NCBI GenBank assembly: GCA_937879965.1
Contig: CALFMP010000037.1
Span: 372,001-436,000 of the forward strand
Source: QKMZ01 sp012965515
GTDB taxonomy: Bacteria > Cyanobacteriota > Vampirovibrionia > Obscuribacterales > Obscuribacteraceae
Direction of reading: 5' to 3'
Length of the DNA stretch: 64,000 bases
Under the pieces are notes generated by a model. The model saw only the letters and a list, made by a program, of their open reading frames with translations, was not told where the DNA came from and ran no database searches. Positions 28,516 to 37,377 of this stretch are shown piece by piece. Made by a program: the position numbers and the translations under genes. The first letter of the stretch is position 1, and every line of letters begins with the position of its first letter.

Positions 28516-29208
28516 ATGAATGTAGACAAAGCCACGATTGAACAGGCCCCGAAAAAGGCGAGCGAACTGCGCTCGTCGCAGGTCTACAAGGAAAACTTGG
28601 ATTTCTGGCATCAGGCTTGGAATATGTGCACGAAGCCGTACACCAAGATGCCCGAATTGGATTACTTGCCGTGGATTCCTGAGCACCTGCACGCCAATTC
28701 CGTGAAAACCGTCCTGGACCTCGGCTGCGGCAGTGGCTGGTTGTCTGTTTTTCTATCAAGAGAAGGCTTCCAGGTCACAGGTATTGATGTGGCGGACCAT
28801 GCGCTGGATCTGGGTAAGCAATGGGCCGATATGGAAAACTTGAAGATCCAATTCGATGTCGGCGACCTCGGCGATTTGCCGTATGCAGATAACAGTTTCG
28901 ATGCAGTCGTGGCCAACTCAATTATTGAGCACCTGCCACTTTCACTGGCTGTGGTTGCCATGGCAAAACTGAAGTCGATCATTTGCAGCGGCGGAACATT
29001 CATCGGTTGCTTCGACAAAGTCGGCACCGGTCCCGGAGAATATTTCAAACTCGAAGACGGCACGCAGGTCTACACGGATAAATCAAGAAAGGGAATGATG
29101 CTTCGGTATTTCCCGGATGACGAGCTGAAAGAGCTATTGGCGGGCTGGAAAATTGATGAGTTTAAGACACTGGATTCCGGAAGCCGGTTTGTCGTTGCAC
29201 ACACATAA
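28516..29208 (+). CDS. class I SAM-dependent methyltransferase
   Basis: The 230-residue protein has the class I methyltransferase core: VLDLGCGSGWLSVFL (motif I), an acidic GIDVAD at the end of beta 2, and FDAVVANSIIEHLP (motif III region). The substrate is not evident; the family includes ubiquinone-type, lipid and small-molecule methyltransferases. A TPR gene follows within a few bases and is probably co-transcribed. Confidence 0.85.
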   Translation: MNVDKATIEQAPKKASELRSSQVYKENLDFWHQAWNMCTKPYTKMPELDYLPWIPEHLHANSVKTVLDLGCGSGWLSVFLSREGFQVTGIDVADHALDLGKQWADMENLKIQFDVGDLGDLPYADNSFDAVVANSIIEHLPLSLAVVAMAKLKSIICSGGTFIGCFDKVGTGPGEYFKLEDGTQVYTDKSRKGMMLRYFPDDELKELLAGWKIDEFKTLDSGSRFVVAHT

Positions 29209-29211
29209 ACG

Positions 29212-30357
29212 GTGCCCTCATATACGGTGGCATCGCGGCAGAACATCATGCAAGCACTAGATAAAAATCCCAACGAAGAAGAATGCAAAAAAGCGCTCCA
29301 AGACGCTGAAACGCGCCTGGGTGTGGACGATGCGCAATTGGTTCCACTGCTGGATCAATTGGCTTACGCATACCACAGCACGGGAAAGTATGTTGAAGCA
29401 GAAGATTGCTATTCGAGAGCAATTTCGATCACGGAGAAAAAGGAAGGCGCCAAGTCACCACTTTTGGTACCAAGGCTGCACAATCTTGCCGTCCTCTATC
29501 GCATTCAAGAAAAGTTCAAAGAGGCTGAACAGGTCTACATTCGAACTATCCTGCTCACAGAAAAATTTCCTCCTGAAGGCATTCTTGATCTTGCCACTCA
29601 GAAGAACTTCCTGGCCGGTCTTTATTTCGCGTGGGGAAGACTGCCTGACGCCGAAATTCTCGTCAAAGATTCGCTGGAGATTTACAAAAAATCACTGGGA
29701 GCAGACCACGAGTACGCTGCATTTTGTCTTATGGGTTTATCGCTGATATACAAACAGCAAGGCAAGGAAGATGAGGCCAATCGCTGCTTTACAGAGTGCG
29801 AAAGGCAAATGAAAGGTGCTGCACGACTCGAGTATTTGGAAAGCTTCCAGGATATCAGCCATAGCCTGTTCTTCCTCTCACGTCAGCACTATCGCCAGGG
29901 ACGTTTGGATGATGCGCAAATTCTCTTCCGTTATGCACTTCTCAGCGAAACGTGGGAATTGTGGCCCTATCACCCATTTGTCTCGCAAAGTCTGCATTTG
30001 TTAGCGGACTTGTACGCCGCACAGGGAATGTTCGGTGAAGCAGAGCACATCTATAAAAAGGCTCTGGCACTACGTCAGAGCGTGCTTGGCGACCAGCATC
30101 CGACTGTGGCAACGACGGCACATTCTCTGGCGAAACTTTTGCATCGCGAAAGAAGATTGGATGAAGCTGAGAATCTTTACAAGCTTTCCCTGTCAATAAG
30201 GCGCCACTCCTCATATCCACCGCTGCTTGCGCAGACCCTGACTGCATATGCGGAGTTGCTTAAAGAAAAAAGAGAGAGCGAGCAAGCGAAGCAGCTGGAA
30301 GATGAAGCAAAGCGCATTCTCGATTCCTACAGTCCCGCAGCGCACGACAGGACTTGA
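29212..30357 (+). CDS. TPR protein (kinesin-light-chain-like repeats)
   Basis: The 381-residue soluble protein is made of paired helices of about 42 residues of the TPR_10/12 type, such as LHNLAVLYRIQEKFKEAEQVY and LHLLADLYAAQGMFGEAEHIY. It probably mediates protein contacts. The GTG at 29212 is four bases after the methyltransferase stop. The ATG at 29248 is an equally possible start. No enzyme motif is seen. Confidence 0.82.
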   Translation: MPSYTVASRQNIMQALDKNPNEEECKKALQDAETRLGVDDAQLVPLLDQLAYAYHSTGKYVEAEDCYSRAISITEKKEGAKSPLLVPRLHNLAVLYRIQEKFKEAEQVYIRTILLTEKFPPEGILDLATQKNFLAGLYFAWGRLPDAEILVKDSLEIYKKSLGADHEYAAFCLMGLSLIYKQQGKEDEANRCFTECERQMKGAARLEYLESFQDISHSLFFLSRQHYRQGRLDDAQILFRYALLSETWELWPYHPFVSQSLHLLADLYAAQGMFGEAEHIYKKALALRQSVLGDQHPTVATTAHSLAKLLHRERRLDEAENLYKLSLSIRRHSSYPPLLAQTLTAYAELLKEKRESEQAKQLEDEAKRILDSYSPAAHDRT

Positions 30358-30526
30358 TTCCCGCCGTATATAACGACAATGTTATGAGGGTGCAAAATCT
30401 CTGAATATACGCACGTACATGCGTATATCTGAACATTGCACAGGGCACGATGTCCCCTGGCTGTGCTATAAAGGTCAACGTGACAAGTCACGTTCCATAC
30501 GCGCAGGAACAGTTAAGGAGTATCCC

Positions 30527-30724
30527 ATGAAGAAGAGTTTGGCAGTCGGTCTTATGATCGCCATTTGCAGTTTTACCGCTACCGCTGCACAAGCAGAAGA
30601 TAGCAAAATCAAAGAAGCTGGCAAGAAAGTTGGCAGCGCAATCGTATGGCCCTTCAAAGCCGTCGGCAAAGGCCTCAAGGCCATGGGCAATGGCGCCAAG
30701 AAGATGGTAGGAAAAGGCTCGTAG
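30527..30724 (+). CDS. small cationic secreted peptide
   Basis: The 65-residue product starts at an ATG preceded by AAGGAG at good spacing. A signal peptide (MKKSLAVGLMIAICSFTATAAQA) leaves a mature peptide of about 42 residues, rich in Lys and Gly with regularly spaced hydrophobic residues (VWPFKAVGKGLKAMG). It could form a cationic amphipathic helix. An upstream in-frame extension to 30419 looks non-coding. It stands alone, with a hairpin terminator after it. The function is unknown. Confidence 0.72.
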   Translation: MKKSLAVGLMIAICSFTATAAQAEDSKIKEAGKKVGSAIVWPFKAVGKGLKAMGNGAKKMVGKGS

Positions 30725-30761
30725 TTAGCCAAACTGCTTAAAGACTTTGTGGGGGCGGTGC

Positions 30762-30813
30762 TCAAGCATCGCCCTTGCTTTTTGTTTTGAAGCAGGGCGA
30801 TCATCGCCCCTAC
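30762..30813. terminator. hairpin terminator overlapping palindrome repeat
   Basis: CATCGCCC...TTGCTTTTTGTTTTGAAGCA...GGGCGATC forms a stem of about 13 bp, followed by a second short palindrome GGGCGATCATCGCCC. It lies between the small peptide and the convergent potD end. It probably ends both transcripts and includes one copy of the dispersed palindrome. Confidence 0.6.
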
Positions 30814-30858
30814 GCTTTTCTACGAACAACCGCAACAAACCACGTCTACTAACTGTTT

Positions 30859-31974
30859 CTAGCTGCACTTCAACTCGGTCCACATGCGATCGTAGGTGAA
30901 TACGGCCTTACCGACATCTCCAATTTCTTCGCAGCGCGCCAATATGTTCTCATTTGGATAGAGCACCTTATCTTGCCGCAATTCCTCTTTCACGAGCGGC
31001 AAGGCGAGTAGATTTGGCGTTGCATAGCGCGTGTAATTAGCTATAGCCGCACCGACAGCTGGTTCCAAAATATAGTTGATCCAGTCATAAGCTCTTTGTG
31101 GATGAGGAGCCGACTTTGGAATGCACAAACTATCCATCCAAATCGAACAACCGCTGACTGGAATCGCGTACCCCACATCCGGATTTTCACGCCTGGCTTG
31201 ATAGGCATCGCCACTATAGACCAGCGCCAGCCAACAGTCTCCACTAACGAGCTGGGTGATCACTTGATCAGAGGAATAACACATCGTCAAAGGTTTTTGC
31301 AGCTTCAAATCTTCCGTTGCCTTACGAATCAAAGCTTCATCAGTAGTGTTGTATGAATGTCCACGTCGTTTGAGCGCAGCTCCAATTGTCTCCCTGGAAT
31401 CATCTAAAAGAGTGATTCTTCCTGCCATTCGCGCATCCCAGAAAACATCCCAATCCGCAGGAGTCTTGTCCATTGCCATTTGCTGCATTTGCAGACTTAC
31501 GCTCCTGGTCTCCATGGCTCGCCGAACAGCAGTGGTGTTATATCCAATACCAGTTGTTCCCCAGGTGTATGGAACAGAGTACTTCAAACCTGGGTCATGT
31601 CCAGGGTTTTGAAAGCGCTCCATGATGTTCTTCAAATTAGGGATTCTAGTATGATCGATTGGCTGCAACAATCCCAGTTTCACAAGCTGCCGAAGCATAT
31701 AACCGGTCGGCACGACAATATCGTAGTCGGAAGCCCCCGCTTGAAGCTTCGCCAGCAGCGCTTCATTGGATGCGAAAGTGTCATAGACGACCTGAACACC
31801 TGTGCGCTTTTCGAAGTCGGGTATCGTGTCGGGGTGGAGATAATCTGCCCAACTATAGATGTTTACAGTATTGCCGTCGCCTTTAGCCCTGCTTCCCAGT
31901 CCGCATCCCGCCAGTCCTGGAGCCATAAGTGCACCGGTCATTCCACGCAGGAAAGTGCGCCGCGAAAGACTCAA
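30859..31974 (-). CDS. potD: polyamine-type ABC transporter substrate-binding lipoprotein
   Basis: The 371-residue protein resembles PotD/PotF. It has a twin-arginine-like start SRRTFLRGM and lipobox LAGC, then VNIYSWADYLHPDTIPDFEKRTG and the YDIVVPTGYMLRQL, PYTWGTTGIGYN and DSLCIPKSAPHP segments typical of the family. It would capture spermidine, putrescine or a related cation outside the membrane. The start is TTG with an AAAGGAG ribosome-binding site inside the end of potA, two bases before it. No permease genes adjoin it. Confidence 0.85.
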   Translation of the reverse strand: MSLSRRTFLRGMTGALMAPGLAGCGLGSRAKGDGNTVNIYSWADYLHPDTIPDFEKRTGVQVVYDTFASNEALLAKLQAGASDYDIVVPTGYMLRQLVKLGLLQPIDHTRIPNLKNIMERFQNPGHDPGLKYSVPYTWGTTGIGYNTTAVRRAMETRSVSLQMQQMAMDKTPADWDVFWDARMAGRITLLDDSRETIGAALKRRGHSYNTTDEALIRKATEDLKLQKPLTMCYSSDQVITQLVSGDCWLALVYSGDAYQARRENPDVGYAIPVSGCSIWMDSLCIPKSAPHPQRAYDWINYILEPAVGAAIANYTRYATPNLLALPLVKEELRQDKVLYPNENILARCEEIGDVGKAVFTYDRMWTELKCS

Positions 31975-31976
31975 GA

Positions 31977-33170
31977 CTAGTCTCCTTTCTTTTCGCTGCC
32001 GGCTTGCGCTATTTCCTTCTGCGTTGTTGCGGCAGAATTGCCTGCATTTTGCATGGTGTCAGGACACCCAGCCTCGCTGGAAATTCCGGTATCCTCGCGA
32101 AGAACGGTGCAGCCATTCCAATCTACTTCAACCGTCACAGCTTGACCAATATCAAATTCAAGTAAGCGATCTGTAGAGGACGCCGCGCGCAGATCTGAGC
32201 CGAAGCTTGTTCTAACGACGTACTCAGTCGAAGCACCGAGGTAACTTCTGTGCAAAACAGTTGACGGCAAGCCACTTTGCGAATCGGAAGCAATCAGTCG
32301 CAATGCCTGAGGTTTGACCGAAACCAAAACCTTAGCTCCGGGAGTGACACCATTTGCAGTGCCATTCTCAACGGTTATCTCCCGTTGGTCGCTCAACTTT
32401 ACTCTGGCTGACTGGTTATCTGCTGAAACAAGTGTACCTGCAAGCAAATTGGTGTTGCCGATGAAACGGGCGACAAATGTCGTCGCGGGGCGCTCATACA
32501 CCTCTTTGGGAGTGCCGACCTGTTCCAGATTGCCATTGTAAAAAACAGCAATGCGACTGGAAAGCGCCAAAGCTTCATCTTGATCGTGCGTGACCATTAT
32601 GAAAGTCATATTCAATTCACGCTGCAGACGTGCCAATTCGCTCTGCATTTCTTCTCGAATTTGCGGATCTAGCGCGCTCAAAGGTTCATCCAAAAGCAGC
32701 ACCATCGGGCGATTGACAATCGCCCTCGCCAGTGCGACGCGTTGCTGTTGCCCGCCGGAAAGCTGAGAAGGGTAGCGCTGCGACAAATGAGAAAGCCGCA
32801 CCAGATTCAGTGCCTCACCGACGCGTGTAGCAATTTCATCCTTATTCAATTTTGGTCCGGACTTCAGACCGAAGGCGACGTTTTCAAACACCGTCAAATG
32901 TGGGAACAGCGCGTAGCTTTGAAAAACCATGTTGACCGGGCGCCTGTGCGGAGGCACCCCGAGAACATTCTTGCCGCCGACAAAAAGCTGGCCGGCAGAT
33001 GGTGTTTCAAAACCGGCAATCATTCGCAGTAGCGTTGTCTTGCCGCAGCCGGAAGGTCCCAACAGGCTGAAGAACTCGCTTTCTTCCACATCGAGGTTGA
33101 GCGTGCGCACAGCCTGGGTGGTCCCGAAGCGCTTGGAAATCTCGATTGCCTGGATGGCTTTGGCGCTCAT
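31977..33170 (-). CDS. potA: polyamine-type ABC transporter ATP-binding protein
   Basis: The 397-residue ATPase has Walker A GPSGCGKTT (about 38), Q-loop, signature LSGGQQQR, Walker B VLLLDEPLSALD and the switch His (THDQDEAL). A C-terminal TOBE domain (about 280-350) is typical of PotA/UgpC-type importers, and a further tail carries CPDTMQNAGNSA. Its start overlaps the regulator stop as ATGA, so the three genes form one operon. Confidence 0.9.
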   Translation of the reverse strand: MSAKAIQAIEISKRFGTTQAVRTLNLDVEESEFFSLLGPSGCGKTTLLRMIAGFETPSAGQLFVGGKNVLGVPPHRRPVNMVFQSYALFPHLTVFENVAFGLKSGPKLNKDEIATRVGEALNLVRLSHLSQRYPSQLSGGQQQRVALARAIVNRPMVLLLDEPLSALDPQIREEMQSELARLQRELNMTFIMVTHDQDEALALSSRIAVFYNGNLEQVGTPKEVYERPATTFVARFIGNTNLLAGTLVSADNQSARVKLSDQREITVENGTANGVTPGAKVLVSVKPQALRLIASDSQSGLPSTVLHRSYLGASTEYVVRTSFGSDLRAASSTDRLLEFDIGQAVTVEVDWNGCTVLREDTGISSEAGCPDTMQNAGNSAATTQKEIAQAGSEKKGD

Positions 33171-34867
33171 CCCCTCTTCCCTGTGCTGCCGCTCATCATG
33201 TCTCGAATTTGAAAAGCGATCTGCAAGTTTAGCAATACTTCTTGCGAGTCGATATCAACTTTGAGAATTTCGGCAATTTGCTCCAGGCGATAGCGCAATG
33301 TATGTCGGTGAATGAAAAGGGCGCGAGCCGCGGAGTTTAGATTCGCACCTTCGGCAAGATAGACGCGAAGGCTTGGCACAAGCTCGCTTTCCCATTCTTC
33401 GTCATAACTTTCAAGAGGTTCGATGATTTCTTCGCAAAAACGCTCCAGCTCGGGGTGGTCGATCATCAAATAAAGCAAGCGTTTGACACCCAGCTCCCCG
33501 TAGCCGATTGTGAACTCCTTATTTGTATGCATCATGGAACCGACGATGAGAGCCTGCCTCGCTTCTCTATAGCTTTCCGCCAGATCGAAGGTCGTCTCGG
33601 ACATGCGCCCAGCGCCAATTTGAATCTGCGCATCCGCGCCGCCAGGCTTCTGCTTCACCAGTTCTTTGAGCTGTTTCTGCAGAGCTTCGGCGACTTGCTG
33701 CCAGGTTTTGCCTGAATTAGCCAGGTAAGGCACAACGACTGTGGCTGTCCCCTCTATCTCAGTCATGACGCCAAAACTGTCGGGCAGCCCATCGAGCGCC
33801 AGAGGTTGCCCCTGCGCATTCAGGGCACTAGCGGCAAAAACAAGTATGCCATCTGCCATGTCAAAACCGTAGTGCTGCTCCATTCGCTCTTGGTCGGACG
33901 CCGCTAAAGTACCGCCCAAAAGCAAGTCTCTAAGGAGGCTCTTCTGTGTCGCGGCAAACATCGGACCGGTCTGTCGATTCTGGTGAAACTCAATCATCGC
34001 CGCCAGCGCCGCAGGACGCAAAAGCTCGGCGATCGCCTCCATGTCGTCGTTCGGTCGGACCATGGAGGAGATGTAGCCGACGATGTTCTCTCCCAGCATG
34101 ATCGGAGCAACCAGACGCTTGCCCACCTTGAGAGTCGGGATTATCCAGTCTTTGCCGTCGTTGGAGTCGGCGACCTTTAACTGTTTGCGGACACTTTTAT
34201 GGACGTCATCCACCAGACTGCGCTGCTGGCTAGCCGGTGTGCCGCCCATATTCTTCGATGCCATCAAAGAAAATTGCGCAGACTCAATGCTGACCGGGCG
34301 ATTGAGCTGATTGGAAACCTCTTCGACCAGGCCTTCAAGCCCCTCTTCGACCACCAGGTTCATTAGAAACGTGTGCAGTCGAGTGCTATTAAGCTTCAAC
34401 TGGCGCAAGAAGGTAAAACGGACCTCGTCTGCGATCTGAGCAAGGTCACCAAATCCAGGCAGGCTTATCAATGGGACGTGCACTTCCTGGCAAACTTTGA
34501 TCAACTGCTTAAGCGCCGCATCGTAATTGGGAGTGGGGGCGAGGGCTGGGACCACCAGCTTGGCAACAGGCTCGGCACCGCTCTGTCCACGCGAAGAGCG
34601 GACTGTACGAACGGTAGTGTCAGCAAGAGATTTGATTACAACGACCGCCGAAAGATCGGCGACATTCTTCAATTCCTTTCCTTCAAAAGCCTCGATCTTA
34701 TTGACCAGCAAGCTTCCCGAGCGAAACGGCGAGGATAGATTCGAGATTACTTGCGTGACTGCAGCATCGATTCTGTCGTCGCCACAAAGCACCTGTGCTT
34801 CGGCGAACGCCTCAGAGCTGAGCAATTGGCGCAATGTTGGCTGATAAGCGAACTGCGAATGAACCAT
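33167..34867 (-). CDS. PucR/CdaR-family transcriptional regulator
   Basis: The 566-residue protein has an N-terminal PucR-type domain (LRQLLSSEAFAEAQVLCG), a middle GAF/GGDEF-like region (about 160-450) and a C-terminal PucR helix-turn-helix with LRVYLAEGANLNSAARALFIHRHTLRYRLE (about 500-550). Members regulate purine, amino-acid and sugar-acid catabolism and can be activators. As first gene of the operon with potA and potD it probably controls them, perhaps in response to the transported ligand. That last point is inference. Confidence 0.85.
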   Translation of the reverse strand: MVHSQFAYQPTLRQLLSSEAFAEAQVLCGDDRIDAAVTQVISNLSSPFRSGSLLVNKIEAFEGKELKNVADLSAVVVIKSLADTTVRTVRSSRGQSGAEPVAKLVVPALAPTPNYDAALKQLIKVCQEVHVPLISLPGFGDLAQIADEVRFTFLRQLKLNSTRLHTFLMNLVVEEGLEGLVEEVSNQLNRPVSIESAQFSLMASKNMGGTPASQQRSLVDDVHKSVRKQLKVADSNDGKDWIIPTLKVGKRLVAPIMLGENIVGYISSMVRPNDDMEAIAELLRPAALAAMIEFHQNRQTGPMFAATQKSLLRDLLLGGTLAASDQERMEQHYGFDMADGILVFAASALNAQGQPLALDGLPDSFGVMTEIEGTATVVVPYLANSGKTWQQVAEALQKQLKELVKQKPGGADAQIQIGAGRMSETTFDLAESYREARQALIVGSMMHTNKEFTIGYGELGVKRLLYLMIDHPELERFCEEIIEPLESYDEEWESELVPSLRVYLAEGANLNSAARALFIHRHTLRYRLEQIAEILKVDIDSQEVLLNLQIAFQIRDMMSGSTGKRG

Positions 34868-35160
34868 ATATCGATAACTCTTCTAGTCCTATCTTAACGT
34901 GTTGGCGCCCGAACCTGACACCCTATCTAAAAAATCGGCTCGAAGGACTTGTATATAGAACGAGATCTCGCAGCGAAGATAAAAAATGCATCGCAACCGG
35001 GTTGCCGAAAAGCTTTTTCCAGCAAGGCTTTTGGGGTATTCCCAATAGCCTTGAAACAGGCACAGAGGAAAGATTTGGCTGTCCCTGGGTTGTTTTACTC
35101 ATTAACGGGTGATAACATCCGCAGCTTGGAAGCCAAAAACTGGGTTTTTCATTAAGGAGG
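34868..35160 (+). promoter_or_regulatory. HU leader region with strong hairpin
   Basis: This gap of about 290 bases carries the HU promoter and leader. A perfect two-part hairpin at 35023-35053 (CAAGGCT..TTGGG..CCCAA..AGCCTTG) lies about 115 bases upstream of the HU start. There is no T-run next to it, so it is more likely a structured leader than a terminator. AAGGAGG ends the leader. Confidence 0.5.
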
Positions 35161-35167
35161 ATATCGA

Positions 35168-35545
35168 ATGAACCGTGCTGAGCTGATCAGCGAAATTGCT
35201 GAGCTTACCGGACAACCCAAGACCATCGTCAGCGAAACCGTTTCGACTTTCCTGCACACCATTACCGGTGCTATCAGCAAGGGCGAAAAAGTTACGTTGG
35301 TAGGTTTCGGTACGTTTGAAAGACGCAACCGTCAAGCCAGAACTGGTCGTAACCCCAGAACTCTTGCACCATTGCGCATTCCTTCCAGCCGCGTTCCTGC
35401 TTTCAGAGCCGGACAAGAGCTCAAGGACATCGTCAATGGCAATTCGCGCCAAAAAGCGTTTGCTTCGCAAACCAAGTCTTCTTCCAAGCCGGCCGCAAAG
35501 TCTGCCAAGAAGACCAGCAAAGCATCGAAAGGCCGCAAGCGCTAA
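35168..35545 (+). CDS. HU-family DNA-binding protein with basic C-terminal tail
   Basis: The first 90 residues are a complete HU/IHF fold (MNRAELISEIAELTG, VGFGTFERRNRQARTGRNP). The last 35 residues form a Ser/Lys/Ala-rich tail (KPAAKSAKKTSKASKGRKR) like histone H1 tails, as seen in some HU-like proteins of actinobacteria and other phyla. It compacts DNA in the nucleoid. The ribosome-binding site is strong and a hairpin terminator follows. Confidence 0.93.
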   Translation: MNRAELISEIAELTGQPKTIVSETVSTFLHTITGAISKGEKVTLVGFGTFERRNRQARTGRNPRTLAPLRIPSSRVPAFRAGQELKDIVNGNSRQKAFASQTKSSSKPAAKSAKKTSKASKGRKR

Positions 35546-35613
35546 CTGCAAGCGCTAAGTAATGGAATAGTTCGAACTCAATTTCCGAGACGAACTAGTC
35601 AGCTAGTAAGACT

Positions 35614-35648
35614 AAGAGTCGAGGGCGAAAGCTCTCGACTTTTGTTTT
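35614..35648 (+). terminator. Rho-independent terminator after HU
   Basis: AGTCGAG..CTCGACT arms with a short GGGCGAAAGC loop are followed by TTTTGTTTT. This is a typical intrinsic terminator about 70 bases after the HU stop. Confidence 0.85.
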
Positions 35649-36073
35649 GGGGATGATACCGCGGGAAGTAGCACTGAAAATTCGACTTGGTCACCAAACA
35701 CCGCCGAAGCATTTTCAAAACCCTGTGTCACCAGGTTTGATACCACTCAAAAACTACCGGTATCGATAACACAAAGATGCGCTTTACATGAGGCTTTACG
35801 TTGGTTAAGAGAAGGTCAAATTTCCTGCATTTTTGGTGTGTTCTAGATGCTCCGCATTGCGGCAATACCACCTGCGACACCACGCTCGAATATCAAAAAC
35901 ATATACCAAATTTGATTAAACTTTCTTAGAATTGATGGAAACTTGCGTTTTACCTATTGAGCTTGACAACAGTTTGAGACAGAATTAATTCAACTTCTTC
36001 TATTACAAATCAGCCAAGCAGCGGGTCCCCACCCGTAGCAACCGCGTCACAGCCTATCTAGAAAGCACGCCCC
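35649..36073. other. intergenic, AT-rich, possible promoter
   Basis: A gap of about 420 bases. A TTGACA at 35963-35968 with a weak TAATTC 17 bases downstream (35986-35991) could drive the small gene at 36074. No other feature is supported. Confidence 0.35.
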
Positions 36074-36235
36074 ATGAACGATCACATCCTCAACTTCAAC
36101 AAAAGATTGCTCGGAATGTTTGAACGCAAAGCAGAAGAATTCACGAGATACTCGCAAGAAGAGAATTCATCCGCCACAGTTGCCGCTCAGATTGCTGGAA
36201 TGTACAGCGAATTAGCAGAACTGGTTAAGCAATAA
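36074..36235 (+). CDS. small helical protein, 53 residues
   Basis: A short ATG frame of 53 residues, MNDHILNFNKRLLGMFERKAEEF...ELAELVKQ. It is strongly helical with charged and hydrophobic residues alternating as in an amphipathic helix. No ribosome-binding site is obvious, but a perfect terminator hairpin follows 33 bases after the stop and a candidate promoter precedes it. No family was recognised. It could be a small regulator or a partner protein. Confidence 0.55.
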   Translation: MNDHILNFNKRLLGMFERKAEEFTRYSQEENSSATVAAQIAGMYSELAELVKQ

Positions 36236-36267
36236 GCCCAACTTATTGCCATTCAACAACTCTACGA

Positions 36268-36295
36268 ACGGCGCGGTAATTCCGCGCCGTTTTCA
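36268..36295 (+). terminator. Rho-independent terminator
   Basis: Perfect 9-bp arms ACGGCGCGG/CCGCGCCGT with loop TAATT, then TTTTCATT. It follows the 53-residue gene. Confidence 0.85.
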
Positions 36296-36396
36296 TTGTC
36301 ATATGGCGCCTGAAACCAAGAGCTTTTCACGTTCTGAGGCTCTCGATTGAGTATGATCTGACTCGCAGCGACCGGGTGCTCGAAAAGGAGTTGGCA

Positions 36397-36585
36397 ATGC
36401 CTTATACCGACAAAACGTCAAAAGAAATGGCGGATGAGTTTGTGGACGTATATCTGTCTATTTTGCAGAAAGTCGAATCCTCTGGATTGTCGATAAGCAC
36501 AGCAGACGCAGCCCGAGTAGCGCTGGATATCATTGCCAACTTGCACGGATTCGACAGACCGTCTCCCGACGCCAGCAACGGCTAA
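36397..36585 (+). CDS. small helical protein, 62 residues
   Basis: ATG at 36397 follows AAGGAG by six bases. The 62-residue product is helical (MADEFVDVYLSILQKVESSGL) with a polar C-terminus, and is probably soluble. A GTG at 36376 in frame is less likely. No family was recognised; the strong ribosome-binding site supports a real gene. Confidence 0.6.
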   Translation: MPYTDKTSKEMADEFVDVYLSILQKVESSGLSISTADAARVALDIIANLHGFDRPSPDASNG

Positions 36586-37024
36586 GTCAAGCATCCGCGC
36601 CTCAAAAGTACCCAACCGTCACTAGATACGGTGCCCTGTTTCACAACCATGTGGTTGACGCCAAATATGGTGGCAGTTTCAGCTTTTCAATCGCAACGGG
36701 CAATCTCGAATTGGAAAATCGACCTTCCAGGCAAAACTTGCTGCCGACGGCTGAGCCGGGCGGGTTTCGCTAAAAGTTTTGCAAGAAAAGCCCGAAAACG
36801 CCCACTATTTCCACTTTTTAAGCTAGTCCCCGTCCAAATTGGGGCATTTCCCATGGACAACCCCGAAGGTTTCATTTAATCTATATCCACTTGATTTCCG
36901 CGCCCGATTGGCGGCGGGAAGCCAGAGGAAGACCATACCGCTTGCCTCGCGCCGAAAGCGGAGGCTCACTCTCCCCCGAATTTTGGGGAGGGCGTCGGTA
37001 GGCTTAGCTGACGGGGTAATAGAC
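36586..37024. other. intergenic with GC-rich hairpins before a small membrane gene
   Basis: A gap of about 440 bases. Near its right end, CCGCTTG..GAAAGCGG and CTCCCC..GGGGAG (36971-36990) form hairpins within the likely leader of the gene at 37025. A terminator-like or structured leader element is possible; no known riboswitch consensus was recognised. Confidence 0.4.
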
Positions 37025-37288
37025 ATGGATTTCTTCTATATATTCGGTGGCATAGTCGCACTCGTGCTTGTTATTGCCATTGCTGAGCCGCAAAGATTTC
37101 TGCCCGCGCCCAAAGACAAGAAATTCAAAGTCGGTGTCACTTACTGGGGTCACTATGTCGACACAGAAGCTGAAGCACCTGTAGAACAAAGAACTATTGA
37201 AGTAACCAAATCATCCGCCAAGGAAAAGACCTGCATCGGTCACACAACCTACGCAATGGGACGCGGCGTCAGCATGCGCGGCGCGTAA
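37025..37288 (+). CDS. small single-pass membrane protein
   Basis: The 87-residue product has an N-terminal hydrophobic helix (FFYIFGGIVALVLVIAIA) then a polar tail with VGVTYWGHYVD and Glu/Lys-rich stretches. ACGGGG stands upstream of the ATG. The longer frame from 36839 looks non-coding. The function is unknown. Confidence 0.55.
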   Translation: MDFFYIFGGIVALVLVIAIAEPQRFLPAPKDKKFKVGVTYWGHYVDTEAEAPVEQRTIEVTKSSAKEKTCIGHTTYAMGRGVSMRGA

Positions 37289-37377
37289 GCGTTTAAAATA
37301 TTCCTGGCAGTCGAACGCAAGTGAGCAATCATTTGGCATTCGGGCCTACGTTTACACCCTTTGCCCGGTGATGCATC

